From assembly GCA_020851735.1 (NCBI GenBank), contig JADZCD010000018.1, forward strand, positions 41,161 to 105,160: a stretch of 64,000 nucleotides of DNA. Reading direction: 5' to 3'. The stretch comes from Phycisphaeraceae bacterium. Its GTDB lineage: Bacteria > Planctomycetota > Phycisphaerae > Phycisphaerales > Phycisphaeraceae. Made by a program: the position numbers and the translations under genes. Shown piece by piece: positions 1 through 8,408 of this stretch (the first letter of the stretch is position 1; each line of letters opens with the position of its first letter). Below the pieces are notes generated by a model that saw nothing but the letters and a program-made list of their open reading frames with translations, was not told the origin of the DNA and made no database searches.

Positions 1-644
1 GCATCGCCGCGGTGGCTTTTAATTTTCGCAACACCAAGGATTCGGACGGCGAGCTGGGCCGGATGGTTCCGTCCGACGAGGTGGACGACGCGGTGGCCGT
101 CAGCCATTGGCTTGCCGCGCAGCCATTTGCCGACCCGGATCGCCTGGCCCTGTTGGGCATCTCCATGGGGGGCATGATCGCCGCCTGCGCCGTCGGCCGG
201 GTGCCCGAGGATTTCTATCGCACCCTGGTCCTTTTGAATCCCACGGACGTGAACAACATCTGCCGGATCATCGGTGAATTTCGCGTCGACCGGAAGCCCG
301 GGGAACGATTCACCTACGGGGCCAACAAGCTGCACCCCGATTTTGTCCGTGACGCTCACAGCCTGCGTCCCCTGCAGGACATTCTGCGTTTTCCCTATCC
401 GACGCTGCTGGTTCAGGGGGCTGAGGATGCGGCGGTGAATCCGGTGATTTCCGACCAGTATGCCGACGTCCGCCGCGCGGCCGGCCTGCCGATCAAGCAG
501 GTGCTCCAGGAAGGCGCCAATCACTCGTTTACGAAGCCCGAGCAAAAAGAGAAGCTCTTCCCGGTGGTGGCTGCCTGGCTGGGCCAGCAGTTGCAGGTTG
601 ATTCCGCGTCCTCCGCCGTAGGCCGGGCCAACGCTTCGGCCTGA
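1..644 (+). CDS. Alpha/beta hydrolase, 5'-truncated by the window edge
   Basis: This is the C-terminal part of a serine hydrolase of the alpha/beta fold. The frame is open to the first base, so the start lies outside the window; a GTG at 12 is in frame but internal to the fold. Counting from that GTG, the nucleophile elbow is G-I-S-M-G with Ser at about 51. An acid follows at about Asp139 (QGAEDAAVNP) and the catalytic His at about 171 (GANHSF), so the triad looks complete. The remaining fold matches dienelactone-hydrolase or peptidase S9-like enzymes, but no substrate can be read from it. The tail after residue 190 is Ala/Ser-rich and probably disordered. It is followed by gcvH after 118 bases on the same strand, with no clear functional link. 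Confidence 0.8.
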   Translation, partial: IAAVAFNFRNTKDSDGELGRMVPSDEVDDAVAVSHWLAAQPFADPDRLALLGISMGGMIAACAVGRVPEDFYRTLVLLNPTDVNNICRIIGEFRVDRKPGERFTYGANKLHPDFVRDAHSLRPLQDILRFPYPTLLVQGAEDAAVNPVISDQYADVRRAAGLPIKQVLQEGANHSFTKPEQKEKLFPVVAAWLGQQLQVDSASSAVGRANASA

Positions 645-762
645 TCCGTCGCGCTGTTATTGACCCCGGACGCCAGGCCCTATTGCCCGCGCCCGCGGTC
701 ACTTTGATCCTTCCGCCTTCAACTCGTATCATCCCCTGTCCAGCCTTAAGAAGGATCCGCCC

Positions 763-1146
763 ATGGCCTCACCCAATGACCGCCGTTACGCTTCCACCCA
801 CGAATGGCACAAGCTCGAGGGTCAACTCATCGTCGTCGGCCTGTCTCAGTTTGCCGTTGATGAACTAACTGACATCACCTTCGTCGACGTTACCCGCGCC
901 AGCGGCCCGATCAAGGCGGGGCAGGCGTTCGGCGAGATTGAGTCCGTCAAGACCACCAGCGAGCTTTACTGCGGGCTCGACGGCACGGTGGCGGAAGTGA
1001 ATACCCAGGTGGTCCAGAACCCGGCCCTGGTCAATCAGGACCCCTACGGGCAGGGCTGGCTGATCAAGGTAAAACCTGCCGATCCGGCCCAACTGGAAAA
1101 GCTGCTCTCCGCGGCTGCCTACGACCAATCGGCCGCCCACCATTGA
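763..1146 (+). CDS. gcvH: Glycine cleavage system H protein
   Basis: GcvH is the lipoyl carrier of the glycine cleavage complex. Its lipoyl-lysine arm shuttles the aminomethyl group from P protein to T protein and is reoxidised by L protein. At 127 residues it has the usual length. The family landmarks are present: the N-terminal THEWHKLEG strand, the FVDVTRASGPIKAGQ segment, and ESVKTTSE with the modified lysine at Lys63. The C-terminal GWLIKVKP strand closes the hybrid barrel. The ATG is preceded by AGAAGGA at a good distance. The genes for P, T and L proteins are not in this window, so gcvH stands alone here. Free H proteins may also serve lipoate relay, but nothing local supports that. 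Confidence 0.96.
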   Translation: MASPNDRRYASTHEWHKLEGQLIVVGLSQFAVDELTDITFVDVTRASGPIKAGQAFGEIESVKTTSELYCGLDGTVAEVNTQVVQNPALVNQDPYGQGWLIKVKPADPAQLEKLLSAAAYDQSAAHH

Positions 1147-1309
1147 TAAAACCCCCGGATGTCCCTCTGAAGCCGCGCCGCAAGTCGCCCCTCAAAGTTC
1201 CTCCGTTCAGCCCTCGGCTCTGCCGGGGGGTACATGGTTTTTGTGTCAGCCCCCGGCTCCCCGGGGGGCACGCGAATTTCGCATAACCAACGTCAAACCG
1301 CTGGTTTTC

Positions 1310-1343
1310 ATTCCACATTCGGCACTCGGCATTCGGCATTGGC
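1310..1343. repeat. Degenerate ATTCGGC-type heptamer array
   Basis: Imperfect tandem 7-mers of the ATTCGGC / ACTCGGC type lie in the gap between gcvH and the amidohydrolase-fold gene. They are a member of the dispersed heptamer family described in the findings. The rest of the 280-base gap is GC-rich, with two stretches resembling each other (around 1202-1235 and 1248-1276, each containing CGGCTC followed by a G-run). Confidence 0.6.
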
Positions 1344-1426
1344 CATAGCTGGCCCCCTGCCGGTTTGGCCCTGATCCCCCCAGTGGCTAGGATGGTCTAT
1401 TAACAGCCCTCGAAGGATGCGTCCAT

Positions 1427-2386
1427 ATGATTGTTGACGTGCATACCCGGATTTGGGAAACGCCCCAGCAGCTGGGACCAGCTGCGGCGGCCTATTTCCT
1501 CCGCCGGACTGACCCGATCAATCCTCTTGATGCTTCCCCGCTGGCCCATGAGCAGGCCATGCAGCCGATTCGGTTTGCCGTGATCCACGGGCTGGTTTCC
1601 CGCTTAGCCGGGGCCAGCCTCGACGGCCGCAAGGTCGCGGAGTACGTCAAGCTTCAGCCCAGCCGCAACCTGGGCTCGGCCAGCATCGACCCGATGTCAC
1701 CCGGTTATCTGGAGCAGATCGATCAGGCCCGCCAGCTCAACGTCATGGGCTTGACCATCAGCCCCGGCTTTCAGGGGTTTCACCCCGCGCATACCAAGGC
1801 CATGCGGTTGTACGAAAAGGCCCAGGACGCGCGATTGGCGGTTTTTGTCCACCCCTTCAGCCAGCTTGCGCCGGCGGCTAATCTGGGTTTCGATCAGCCC
1901 CAGCTCTTTGATGAGGTGGCGGCTGCCTTCCCCAACCTGCGCTTGATCATCGCCCAGGCGGGCTATCCCTGGGTCGAGCCGCTCCTGGTTCTGCTTCAGA
2001 AGCATCAGCTGGTCTATGCCGATTTGTCCCATCTGATCCTGCGCCCGTGGCTGCTCTACAACACGCTGGTGAGCGCCTATCAGTTGGGCGTGATGGACAG
2101 GCTTCTCTTGGCCAGCGGGTTCCCGGCCACCACGCCTCAGAAAGCGATCACCACGCTGTATTCGATCAACTCCTTCGCCCAGGGGCATAATCTGCCCGCG
2201 GTGCCGCGGGAGCAGCTGCGCATGATCGTGGAGCAGAACGCTGCCCGCTGCCTGGGCCTGCCGGAGGATGCTGCGGGAGGACCGAACTCCGGGCTGAACT
2301 ACGACATCCACGTGGAACAGGATTCGATTGTTCCACCGCCGACCACTTTTCCGCCGTTCTCTTCTTCCTCATCCCGACGAGGTTGA
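1427..2386 (+). CDS. Amidohydrolase-fold protein (PF04909-like) with degenerate metal site
   Basis: This 319-residue protein has the layout of the amidohydrolase-2 TIM-barrel family. It begins with the strand-1 motif Asp4-Val-His6, has a His142-Pro pair after strand 5 and ends with the typical helix VEQNAARCLGL. Family enzymes hydrolyse or decarboxylate small acids using a metal held by D-x-H-x-H, two further His and a final Asp. Here the second His of strand 1 is Arg8, the expected HxG is Gln177-Ala-Gly, and the expected Ser-Asp-x-Pro is Ser230-Gly231-Phe-Pro. Several ligands are therefore absent, and the protein may be catalytically inactive or use another mechanism. The Ser/Pro-rich C-terminus is probably disordered. 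The next gene starts 6 bases downstream and is likely cotranscribed. Confidence 0.75.
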   Translation: MIVDVHTRIWETPQQLGPAAAAYFLRRTDPINPLDASPLAHEQAMQPIRFAVIHGLVSRLAGASLDGRKVAEYVKLQPSRNLGSASIDPMSPGYLEQIDQARQLNVMGLTISPGFQGFHPAHTKAMRLYEKAQDARLAVFVHPFSQLAPAANLGFDQPQLFDEVAAAFPNLRLIIAQAGYPWVEPLLVLLQKHQLVYADLSHLILRPWLLYNTLVSAYQLGVMDRLLLASGFPATTPQKAITTLYSINSFAQGHNLPAVPREQLRMIVEQNAARCLGLPEDAAGGPNSGLNYDIHVEQDSIVPPPTTFPPFSSSSSRRG

Positions 2387-2392
2387 TCGTTC

Positions 2393-3091
2393 ATGCCAGG
2401 CCAATCTTTCCGCGCTGATAACTGCCGTCCGAACGTTCCTCGCCGCGTTGGTTTGCCGACGGGCGCGGGCCTGCTTGTGGTCCTGGGGCTGTTCACCGGC
2501 TGCAGCGCCATTGCCCGTTCGCACGGCGGGGACCTGAGCTTAACGCCTTTGCCTGTTCCGCAGGCGGAGAAACAGGCGCCCGCCCAAGCGACGAATCTGC
2601 ACTTTGACACGGTGCTTTTCAGCTTAGGCGACGGCCAGCGGTTGACGATTGTTTTCCTCGTCGGCTCGGTGGACGAACCGAAGCAGGCCTTGGTGGTCCG
2701 CACGCTCTGGCAGCGCGCGACCATGAGCATGCCTTCGAGCAAGGCGGCCACCAACGCTTCGTTGCGTTACCTGGCCTTTGCCCCGGATGCGGAGCCGGCT
2801 CTGGATGTTTACACCGGCGGCGGACAAGTGCGCGGCAAATTGGACGGCGCCCGCAAGAGTTTTTCCGGGTCGATCGCTGACGTCTGCCTGCATTTAACCG
2901 ATGCGGTGGCGCCCGAGCACCCCGGCCAGCTGCCGCCCCTGTTGGCGGCCGGCAGTTTCAGCGCCCGCCGCGATGAAGTCAACGTGCCCCGCGTGCTGCG
3001 GCAACTAAGCCAGCAGGCCACGACCGTTCTGGGCTACCCGGTGCTGGTCCGGTTGCCGGCGCCCTTGGCTGAATCGCTTGACGCCGGTTGA
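2393..3091 (+). CDS. Putative lipoprotein of unknown function
   Basis: I do not recognise a family for this 232-residue protein. It begins with a basic stretch and a hydrophobic run (about residues 23-36) that ends in a lipobox L-F-T-G-Cys37, so it is predicted to be exported and lipid-anchored. The mature part is about 195 residues with alternating hydrophobic residues suggestive of beta structure, and no obvious catalytic motif. A GACGAGG stretch precedes the ATG. It follows the amidohydrolase-fold gene by only 6 bases, so the pair is likely one transcript. The N-terminal 22 residues before the hydrophobic run are long for a signal peptide, so a later start is possible. Confidence 0.6.
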   Translation: MPGQSFRADNCRPNVPRRVGLPTGAGLLVVLGLFTGCSAIARSHGGDLSLTPLPVPQAEKQAPAQATNLHFDTVLFSLGDGQRLTIVFLVGSVDEPKQALVVRTLWQRATMSMPSSKAATNASLRYLAFAPDAEPALDVYTGGGQVRGKLDGARKSFSGSIADVCLHLTDAVAPEHPGQLPPLLAAGSFSARRDEVNVPRVLRQLSQQATTVLGYPVLVRLPAPLAESLDAG

Positions 3092-3126
3092 AATCCCGGA
3101 TCACCCTCCTGAAAAAACGACGCAAA

Positions 3127-3162
3127 GGGTGCCACACCGCAGGCCGAAGGCTGCGGTGTGCC
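3127..3162. repeat. GGGTGCCACAC-edged palindrome, copy A
   Basis: The sequence begins GGGTGCCACACCGCAG and closes with CTGCGGTGTGCC around a short loop, giving a strong hairpin. It is the forward-facing partner of copy B about 70 bases away; the two are in opposite orientation, like a pair of REP elements. Further copies are at about 7753 and 27880. Confidence 0.6.
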
Positions 3163-3231
3163 TGTCCTCGTTGCGGTTGCCGATTTACCTTGTAGCGTTT
3201 CGCGGTATCCGGCCTTTCCCGCCAGCCAGAT

Positions 3232-3266
3232 ACACACAGCACGCTGCGCGCTGCTGTGTGGCACCC
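3232..3266. repeat. GGGTGCCACAC-edged palindrome, copy B (inverted)
   Basis: ACACAGCA pairs with TGCTGTGT around a GC-rich centre, followed by GGCACCC. It is the reverse-oriented copy of the element at 3127-3162. It lies just beyond the 3' end of the minus-strand symporter operon, so it could also act in 3'-end formation, although no T-run follows it. Confidence 0.55.
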
Positions 3267-3327
3267 GAGCCTTCCCCGAATCCTGACTCCCAATTCCTAA
3301 CTCCTAACTCCTCGCCAGCTTCGTCCT

Positions 3328-3537
3328 TCATTCCGCGTCCGCGTCATGCGGATCGATGTCGGCTTGGGCGTGCAGCTTGTTTGTCTCGCCCGGCGTGGCC
3401 AGCACTTTCCAGATGCACCAGGCCAGGAGCAGCGTGACAAAGCCTACCGACAGGATCATCACCACCCAGCCGCCCGCGGACAAGCGGTAGCCGTCGGCGC
3501 TCTGGGCCAACACCAGCATGGTCGCGAGTTCGTTCAT
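3328..3537 (-). CDS. Small single-pass subunit of the NSS transporter (MetS-like)
   Basis: This 69-residue protein has one hydrophobic segment (about residues 22-45) followed by a short acidic, His-containing tail. It resembles the small partner encoded next to bacterial neurotransmitter:sodium symporters such as the MetPS methionine transporter. The start is well supported: AGGAGG lies 7 bases upstream, and the ATG overlaps the stop of the symporter gene as ATGA, which suggests translational coupling. A longer in-frame reading upstream exists only because it crosses the symporter gene in another frame. The assignment rests on size, topology and position more than on motif. Confidence 0.75.
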   Translation of the reverse strand: MNELATMLVLAQSADGYRLSAGGWVVMILSVGFVTLLLAWCIWKVLATPGETNKLHAQADIDPHDADAE

Positions 3538-5147
3538 AAGGACACCTCCTGCCGTTGGTGATCCCGGATCGTCCATCGGCGGACGGACTGGCCGATCAGG
3601 AACAAGAAGAAGACGGTGACCAGCACGATGAATCCCACGGACAGGCCGACCACGCGGTCCGCGAAGATGGCCTTGATCATGTTGCCTTCTTCCGTGGTCC
3701 ACTGCTGCCAGATCCAGCCGGCGAAGATCACCAGCAGATAGGCCGGGGAGACGTATTTGAGCATATAGCCGATCCAGCGCGGGATGCGGATGGCCGCCCC
3801 GCGATCGATCTCCGCCAGGCCTTTTTCCGCTCCCAGCACCCAGCCGAATAAAACCGTCTGGAACAACGCCAACACGAAGATAAAGAATGTGCCGACCCAG
3901 AAGTCGAACGTGGCCAAGGCCGTCGCGCCGGCCGAGAAGTAGAGCACGAACATCGCGCCGATGAGCGTGATGAACCCCAGCATCGCCACCGACGTTTTGC
4001 GGTTCAGGCCCAACCCTTCTTCGAGCAGCGCGATGGCCGGCTGGAGCATCGAGATGGAGCTGGTGATCGCCGCCAGGAACAACAGGAAGAAGAAGAGAAA
4101 ACCGACAAATTGCCCCAGAGGCATGGACTCAAAAACCATCGGCAGGGTGACGAAGCCCAGGGTGAAGGACGAATCGGCCACCTCGGCCACCGCCGTGGCG
4201 CCCAGGAAAATGAACGCCGCCGGGATGGTGATCAGTCCGCCCAGCGCCACCTCACAGAACTCATTGCCCGCGCAGCTGGTCAGCGAGCTTAAGGCCACGT
4301 CGTCCTCGCGCTTGAGGTAACTGGCGTAGGTGATGATGATCCCGAAGCCCACCGACAGCGAGAAGAAAATCTGGCTGGTGGCCTCGAGCCACATTTTCGA
4401 ATTCTTGAGCGACTCCAGCAGGCTCTTGCCCTCGACGTCCGGATTCCACATGAAACCCAGGGCCGGATTGACCTTCTCCCAGGGCAGGGTCAGCACGCGC
4501 AGCAGCACCAGCAAGGCGCAGACGACCAAGGCCGGCATGGCGATCAGGCAGAACTTCTCGATGCCTTTGGACAGGCCGCGGTAGATCAGCACAAAATTGG
4601 CCAGGAAGCAGATCAGCAGGAAGGTCAAGGCCGTCTGTCCGCCCAGGACCATGGCGTCGCCATCATTGGCGCTGCCGATGAAGCTGCCAAAGAAATCCTG
4701 GAAGACCTGCTTATTGATCGACCCGTCGGCCAGCCGGGCGACTTGGCCCAGGCCGGCCATCCTGCCCGTCAGGAAGAACCAGGCATAGGCCAGGCACCAG
4801 GCCTCGAGCACGACGTAGTACATGTAGATGCCCACCGGCACCAGAAGGCCGATCACGCCGACGTAGGGCGAAAACCTGCGCGGCCAGATGGCGCGGAAGA
4901 TGCCCGGCGTGGAGTTATAACCCCGCGCCCCGCCGTAGCGGCCCATCGCCCATTCCGCCCACGCCAAAGGCAGACCCAGGAGAAACAGGGCTACGAAGTA
5001 CGGAATCATGAACGCTCCGCCCTCGTATTTGGCGGCCAAGCCTGGGAAACGCAGAAAATTGCCCAATCCCACCGCGCTGCCCATCACTGCCATGATCACA
5101 CCCAAACGGGTTCCCCAGGATTCGCGTGGCTTGGTCAGGTCCGTCAT
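3534..5147 (-). CDS. Sodium-dependent transporter, NSS/SNF family
   Basis: This 537-residue, roughly 12-helix inner-membrane protein is of the LeuT/SNF class, which couples Na+ entry to uptake of amino acids or related solutes. Transmembrane helix 1 shows the family hallmark, with W-G-T-R-L-G followed by MGSAVGLGNFLRFPG, where the unwound part binds Na+ and substrate. The next segment, YEGGAFMIPYF, is also typical, as is the SLSVGFGIIITYASY stretch of helix 6. The length fits the family. Translation couples to the small downstream subunit through an ATGA overlap. The substrate cannot be read; the presence of a MetS-type partner favours a hydrophobic amino acid such as methionine. Confidence 0.92.
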   Translation of the reverse strand: MTDLTKPRESWGTRLGVIMAVMGSAVGLGNFLRFPGLAAKYEGGAFMIPYFVALFLLGLPLAWAEWAMGRYGGARGYNSTPGIFRAIWPRRFSPYVGVIGLLVPVGIYMYYVVLEAWCLAYAWFFLTGRMAGLGQVARLADGSINKQVFQDFFGSFIGSANDGDAMVLGGQTALTFLLICFLANFVLIYRGLSKGIEKFCLIAMPALVVCALLVLLRVLTLPWEKVNPALGFMWNPDVEGKSLLESLKNSKMWLEATSQIFFSLSVGFGIIITYASYLKREDDVALSSLTSCAGNEFCEVALGGLITIPAAFIFLGATAVAEVADSSFTLGFVTLPMVFESMPLGQFVGFLFFFLLFLAAITSSISMLQPAIALLEEGLGLNRKTSVAMLGFITLIGAMFVLYFSAGATALATFDFWVGTFFIFVLALFQTVLFGWVLGAEKGLAEIDRGAAIRIPRWIGYMLKYVSPAYLLVIFAGWIWQQWTTEEGNMIKAIFADRVVGLSVGFIVLVTVFFLFLIGQSVRRWTIRDHQRQEVSL

Positions 5148-5614
5148 GCAAATGCCCCTTTACCTTGGCTGCGAAATGTTCCAACCGCGCACAACATAAT
5201 CCCCAGGCCCCGAAACACAACCCCCCCGGAAGCCGCGGAAGCCCCCGGAACCCGCGGAACCTCTGGCACACGGAAGGTGCCAAGGGTGATCTTGGCAGTT
5301 CATGGCGAATGGCGAATGACGAATGGCTGAATTGCCGATCTCCGATTGCCGATGTTCGATGTGAAAGATACGAATTGCCCGATCGCTCGCAGGGCGCAAT
5401 TTCTCTCCAAACCTCATACCCCATACCCCATACCCCAGACCCCAGACCCCAGTCTCTGGTTTTCATTGGCCATTTGCCATTCCATCTTGCCTTCTCCCCA
5501 ACCCGCCAATCCCCAACCTCCATCCCTGTCGCTTTTCCCCCCGAAACTGTCGAAAATCACTACAATCTTCCCGCTGCTGTTCTTGCTCGAAACCAACCAC
5601 CCGCGGTCAATCTC
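5148..5614. other. Gene-free 467-base region built of degenerate microrepeats
   Basis: This is the divergent region between the symporter (minus) and dedA (plus). It holds three kinds of repeat: GGAAGC/CCCCCGG units at about 5221-5262, GCGAATG/CGATTGC heptamers at about 5301-5361, and CCCCATA/CCCCAGA heptamers at about 5412-5453. A reading frame joined to dedA runs through it, but its composition is that of repeats, so I treat it as non-coding. I see no convincing promoter hexamers. Confidence 0.6.
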
Positions 5615-6277
5615 ATGCTCAATCAGATCATCGACATCCTGCTCCACCTCGACCGCCACCTTACCCAGATCACTTCGGACTACGGCGCCTGGACATACCT
5701 GATCCTCTTCATGGTGATTTTCTGCGAGACCGGCCTGGTGGTCACCCCGTTTTTGCCCGGCGACTCTCTGCTTTTTGCCGTGGGCGCCCTAGCTGCGTTG
5801 GGCTCCCTGAATTTCTGGGTGCTGGCGATTCTGCTGATCATCGCCGCCGTGGTGGGCGACAGCGTCAATTACCAGATCGGCCACATCCTTGGCCCCAAAG
5901 CCCTGAACCGTCCCAACAGCCGATTCCTTAAAAAAGAGCACCTCGATCGCACCCACGCCTTTTTCGAAAAATACGGGGGCAAGACCATCATCATCGCCCG
6001 CTTTGTCCCCATCGTCCGCACCTTCGCCCCCTTCGTCGCCGGCGTGGGGGCCATGACATATCACCGTTTTCTGTTCTACAACGTCGTCGGCGGCGTGCTC
6101 TGGGTGATGAGCTTTCTGATTGCCGGGTACTGGTTCGGCAACGTGCCGTTCGTCAAGAAGAATTTCTCCCTGGTCATCCTGGCCATCATCGTGATCTCCA
6201 TGCTGCCGGGCGTGATTGAAATTTGGCGGGCGCGCAGGCAAAATCGCCGGGCCTCCTCGGAATCGTCCTCCGTTTAA
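5615..6277 (+). CDS. DedA family membrane protein
   Basis: This 220-residue integral membrane protein is of the DedA/SNARE-associated (VTT) superfamily. Members act in the inner membrane; some are linked to undecaprenyl-phosphate or phosphatidylethanolamine flipping and to envelope homeostasis. The diagnostic features are the motif E-T-G-L-V-V-T-P-F-L-P-G-D-S near residues 38-51, the G-D segment GDSVNYQIGHILGP, and ARFVPIVRTFAPFVAG near 128-143, which carries the conserved Arg and Pro residues. About five hydrophobic segments follow the usual order, and a basic tail ends the protein. I placed the start at the ATG before LNQIIDIL because the upstream in-frame extension consists of intergenic repeats. 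galE follows after 23 bases. Confidence 0.9.
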   Translation: MLNQIIDILLHLDRHLTQITSDYGAWTYLILFMVIFCETGLVVTPFLPGDSLLFAVGALAALGSLNFWVLAILLIIAAVVGDSVNYQIGHILGPKALNRPNSRFLKKEHLDRTHAFFEKYGGKTIIIARFVPIVRTFAPFVAGVGAMTYHRFLFYNVVGGVLWVMSFLIAGYWFGNVPFVKKNFSLVILAIIVISMLPGVIEIWRARRQNRRASSESSSV

Positions 6278-6300
6278 CCGTTTACCTTCGGGAGTCTGTC

Positions 6301-7299
6301 ATGAACGTTCTCGTCACCGGCGGCGCAGGCTACATCGGCTCGCACGCTGTCAAGCGTCTGCGTGAGGCCGGCCACCGCGTGGTGGTCATTGACAACCTCT
6401 TTCGCGGGCATCGGGCTGCCCTGGCCTCTGCCAAGGACGTGGTTTTTGAGCAATTAGACCTCCGCCAGACGCAGCCGATCGCGGACCTGCTCCGCCGCCA
6501 CCAAGTGGAGTGCGTCATGCACTTTGGCGCCTTGGCCTACGTCGGGGAGTCCGTCACCGAGCCGTTGCGCTATTTCGACAACAACACCGGCGGGACCATC
6601 AGCCTGCTGGCAGCCATGAAGGACGCGGGCGTTAAGAAGATCGTCTTTTCCTCCACCTGCGCCACCTATGGCCAGCCGCCGTCGATGCCGATCGTCGAAA
6701 CCATGCCCCAATCGCCGATCAACCCCTACGGTTGGTCCAAGCTGTTTGTCGAGCGCATCCTCAAGGATGTGGCTGGTTCCGACCCGGAATTCTGCTTTGC
6801 TGCTCTGCGCTACTTCAACGTGGCTGGCTGCGCGGCTGACGGCTCCATCGGCGAGGACCACACCCCCGAAACCCACCTGATTCCTGTGATCCTTCAGACC
6901 GCGCTGGGCCAGCGGCCCGAGGTGACCATCTTGGGCGACGACTACCCCACGCCCGACGGCACATGCGTGCGCGACTATATTCACGTTGAGGATCTGGTGG
7001 ACGCTCACGCCGTGGTGATGGCGGCCCTGCGTCCGGGCGAACAGCGGATCTACAACCTGGGCATCGGCAAGGGCTACAGCGTTAAGCAGGTGATCGAATC
7101 CGCCCGTCGCGTCACCGGCTGCCCGATTCCCGCCAAGATCGGCCCGCGCCGTCCCGGCGATCCTCCGGAGCTTTATGCCAACCCCCAGAAGATACGTCAG
7201 GAACTGAACTGGCAGGCGAAGTACACCAACATTGACGACGTGGTCGCCACCGCTTGGAATTGGTTTAAGCAGAATCCCCGCGGGTATCCGAAGCGGTGA
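6301..7299 (+). CDS. galE: UDP-glucose 4-epimerase
   Basis: GalE interconverts UDP-glucose and UDP-galactose with tightly bound NAD, supplying sugars for surface polysaccharides and galactose metabolism. The 332-residue protein is of normal length for this extended short-chain dehydrogenase. It has the Rossmann motif G-G-A-G-Y-I-G-S-H at residues 7-15, an Asp-Asn pair at the end of strand 2, Ser118 in the SSTCATYG stretch, and the catalytic Tyr143-x-x-x-Lys147 in NPYGWSK. The substrate region RYFNVAGCAADGSIGEDH and the later CVRDYIHVEDLVDAH segment are typical. The start at the ATG after GGGAG (7-base spacing) is preferred over an in-frame start inside dedA. It may be cotranscribed with dedA. 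Confidence 0.95.
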   Translation: MNVLVTGGAGYIGSHAVKRLREAGHRVVVIDNLFRGHRAALASAKDVVFEQLDLRQTQPIADLLRRHQVECVMHFGALAYVGESVTEPLRYFDNNTGGTISLLAAMKDAGVKKIVFSSTCATYGQPPSMPIVETMPQSPINPYGWSKLFVERILKDVAGSDPEFCFAALRYFNVAGCAADGSIGEDHTPETHLIPVILQTALGQRPEVTILGDDYPTPDGTCVRDYIHVEDLVDAHAVVMAALRPGEQRIYNLGIGKGYSVKQVIESARRVTGCPIPAKIGPRRPGDPPELYANPQKIRQELNWQAKYTNIDDVVATAWNWFKQNPRGYPKR

Positions 7300-7309
7300 G
7301 GGAAAAGAA

Positions 7310-7460
7310 GTGGTGAATGCCGAGTGTCGAATGACGAATGTCGAATGAGAACCAGGTTCTAGGGGCTAGGGTCCGGGGATTGCGCGCTGCGAGCGAGGGA
7401 GGAATTTATGTTTTTCACATAGAACATCGGCAATCGGCAATTCAGCAATTCGACACTCGC
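7310..7460. repeat. Two degenerate heptamer arrays after galE
   Basis: Two clusters of imperfect 7-mers lie downstream of galE: GAATGCC / GTCGAAT units at about 7315-7346 and CATCGGC / AATCGGC / AATTCAG units at about 7428-7460. They are related to the perfect GATTGCC array at the end of the window. They sit between the convergent ends of galE and the small membrane protein gene. Confidence 0.55.
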
Positions 7461-7482
7461 CCTTGTTCCCCAGACCCCGCAA

Positions 7483-7713
7483 TCACCGCCCCCGGTTGAA
7501 CCAATCCAGAATCAGCAGCACCACCATGCCGCCCACGCACAGGCCGATGCCGATCAGGATCGCCCACGTACCGACCCAGAAGCCCATGCCTCGCTGCGGT
7601 CGCCACGCCCCGTCTTCGCCCATTAATTCCTCGATCTCCTGCTCGTCACGCTCGGAGGCCTGCTCCTGATCCTCGCGTGCGGCGGCGTCATCTTCGTCCT
7701 GGTGCTGGTTCAT
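7483..7713 (-). CDS. Small single-pass membrane protein
   Basis: This 76-residue protein has an acidic, Gln/Glu-rich N-terminal half (about residues 5-32) and one strong hydrophobic helix (about 44-70) ending in a short basic tail, so it is probably inserted with the acidic part on one face of the inner membrane. I do not recognise the family. A GGAAGG about 9 bases upstream supports this ATG; a second ATG three codons upstream is possible. It is the last gene of the mre run on the minus strand, 102 bases after mreD, with a palindromic repeat in between. A link to cell-shape genes is only positional. Confidence 0.55.
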   Translation of the reverse strand: MNQHQDEDDAAAREDQEQASERDEQEIEELMGEDGAWRPQRGMGFWVGTWAILIGIGLCVGGMVVLLILDWFNRGR

Positions 7714-7752
7714 GGCTGCCATCCTTCCCCCGATTGCGATTCCCCAAGCCGC

Positions 7753-7797
7753 GGGTGCCACACAGCATTTTCCGGGCGGCGCAGCGTGCTGTGTGCC
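7753..7797. repeat. GGGTGCCACAC-edged palindrome, copy C
   Basis: GGGTGCCACACAGCA opens the element and TGCTGTGTGCC closes it, with a GC-rich centre, giving a hairpin. The orientation is the same as copy A. It lies between mreD and the small membrane protein gene. Confidence 0.6.
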
Positions 7798-7815
7798 GGC
7801 TTTGCCCCCCATCCC

Positions 7816-8376
7816 TTAGTTTCGCCGATGCTTGCTGAGCATCGGGAATCCCCAGAGGGGATCGGTCCACATCAGCAGTTTGCCCACCGGCAGCGCCCAG
7901 GCCGTCGTATACAGCAGGTCAAAAAACCGCCGCACCAGTTGCTCAGGGGCGTCCCAACCCGCCACCATCTCGCCGGGCACGAAATCCAACCCTCGAATGG
8001 TCAATACCGCCACGATCATCAACTGGGCCATCAACCCGCCGAAAAACACGGTCATCGCCACGGTGATGGCCGAGCCCCGGAACACCAGCCCCCGGAATTG
8101 GAGAGCGGTATACCCTGCCAACAGGAAGCCCAGCGCGGCCGGGCCCAGAATGTCCAGCGGGCGGCCGTCCATCGGGGCCGCGGCGCTTAGATCCGTCAGC
8201 AGTCCCAGCACCAGGGCCGCCCAGCCCACCGTCAATGGCGGAGCGGACAGTCCCACGTAAATCACCAGAATTAACAGAAAGCTCGGCGAGGCAGCGCCAA
8301 GATGCACCAATCCCCGTAGCCCGATCTCCAGACCCAGGCCCAGGAAAGCCGCGATTGCGAATACCGGCCAGCGCAT
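7816..8376 (-). CDS. mreD: Rod shape-determining protein MreD
   Basis: MreD is the small polytopic membrane component of the elongasome that works with MreC and MreB to direct lateral peptidoglycan synthesis. This 186-residue protein has about five hydrophobic segments and the family's D-L-S-A-A-A-P-M-D-G stretch after helix 3, followed by GPAALGFLLAGY. Identification relies on that pattern, on length, and on its place 32 bases downstream of mreC on the same strand. The start ATG is at the first in-frame position after the mreC stop. Confidence 0.88.
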   Translation of the reverse strand: MRWPVFAIAAFLGLGLEIGLRGLVHLGAASPSFLLILVIYVGLSAPPLTVGWAALVLGLLTDLSAAAPMDGRPLDILGPAALGFLLAGYTALQFRGLVFRGSAITVAMTVFFGGLMAQLMIVAVLTIRGLDFVPGEMVAGWDAPEQLVRRFFDLLYTTAWALPVGKLLMWTDPLWGFPMLSKHRRN

Positions 8377-8408
8377 CGTCTCTTAGCCCTTTCGATTCCC
8401 AGCTTGCC

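Noticed and set aside
645..762. Glycine riboswitch before gcvH
   Set aside because: The conserved GGAGAG-type aptamer elements are absent from the 118-base leader.
5126..5614. N-terminal extension of the DedA frame
   Set aside because: The extension is built of intergenic microrepeats and overlaps the divergent symporter start; the Met at 5615 starts a normal DedA protein.
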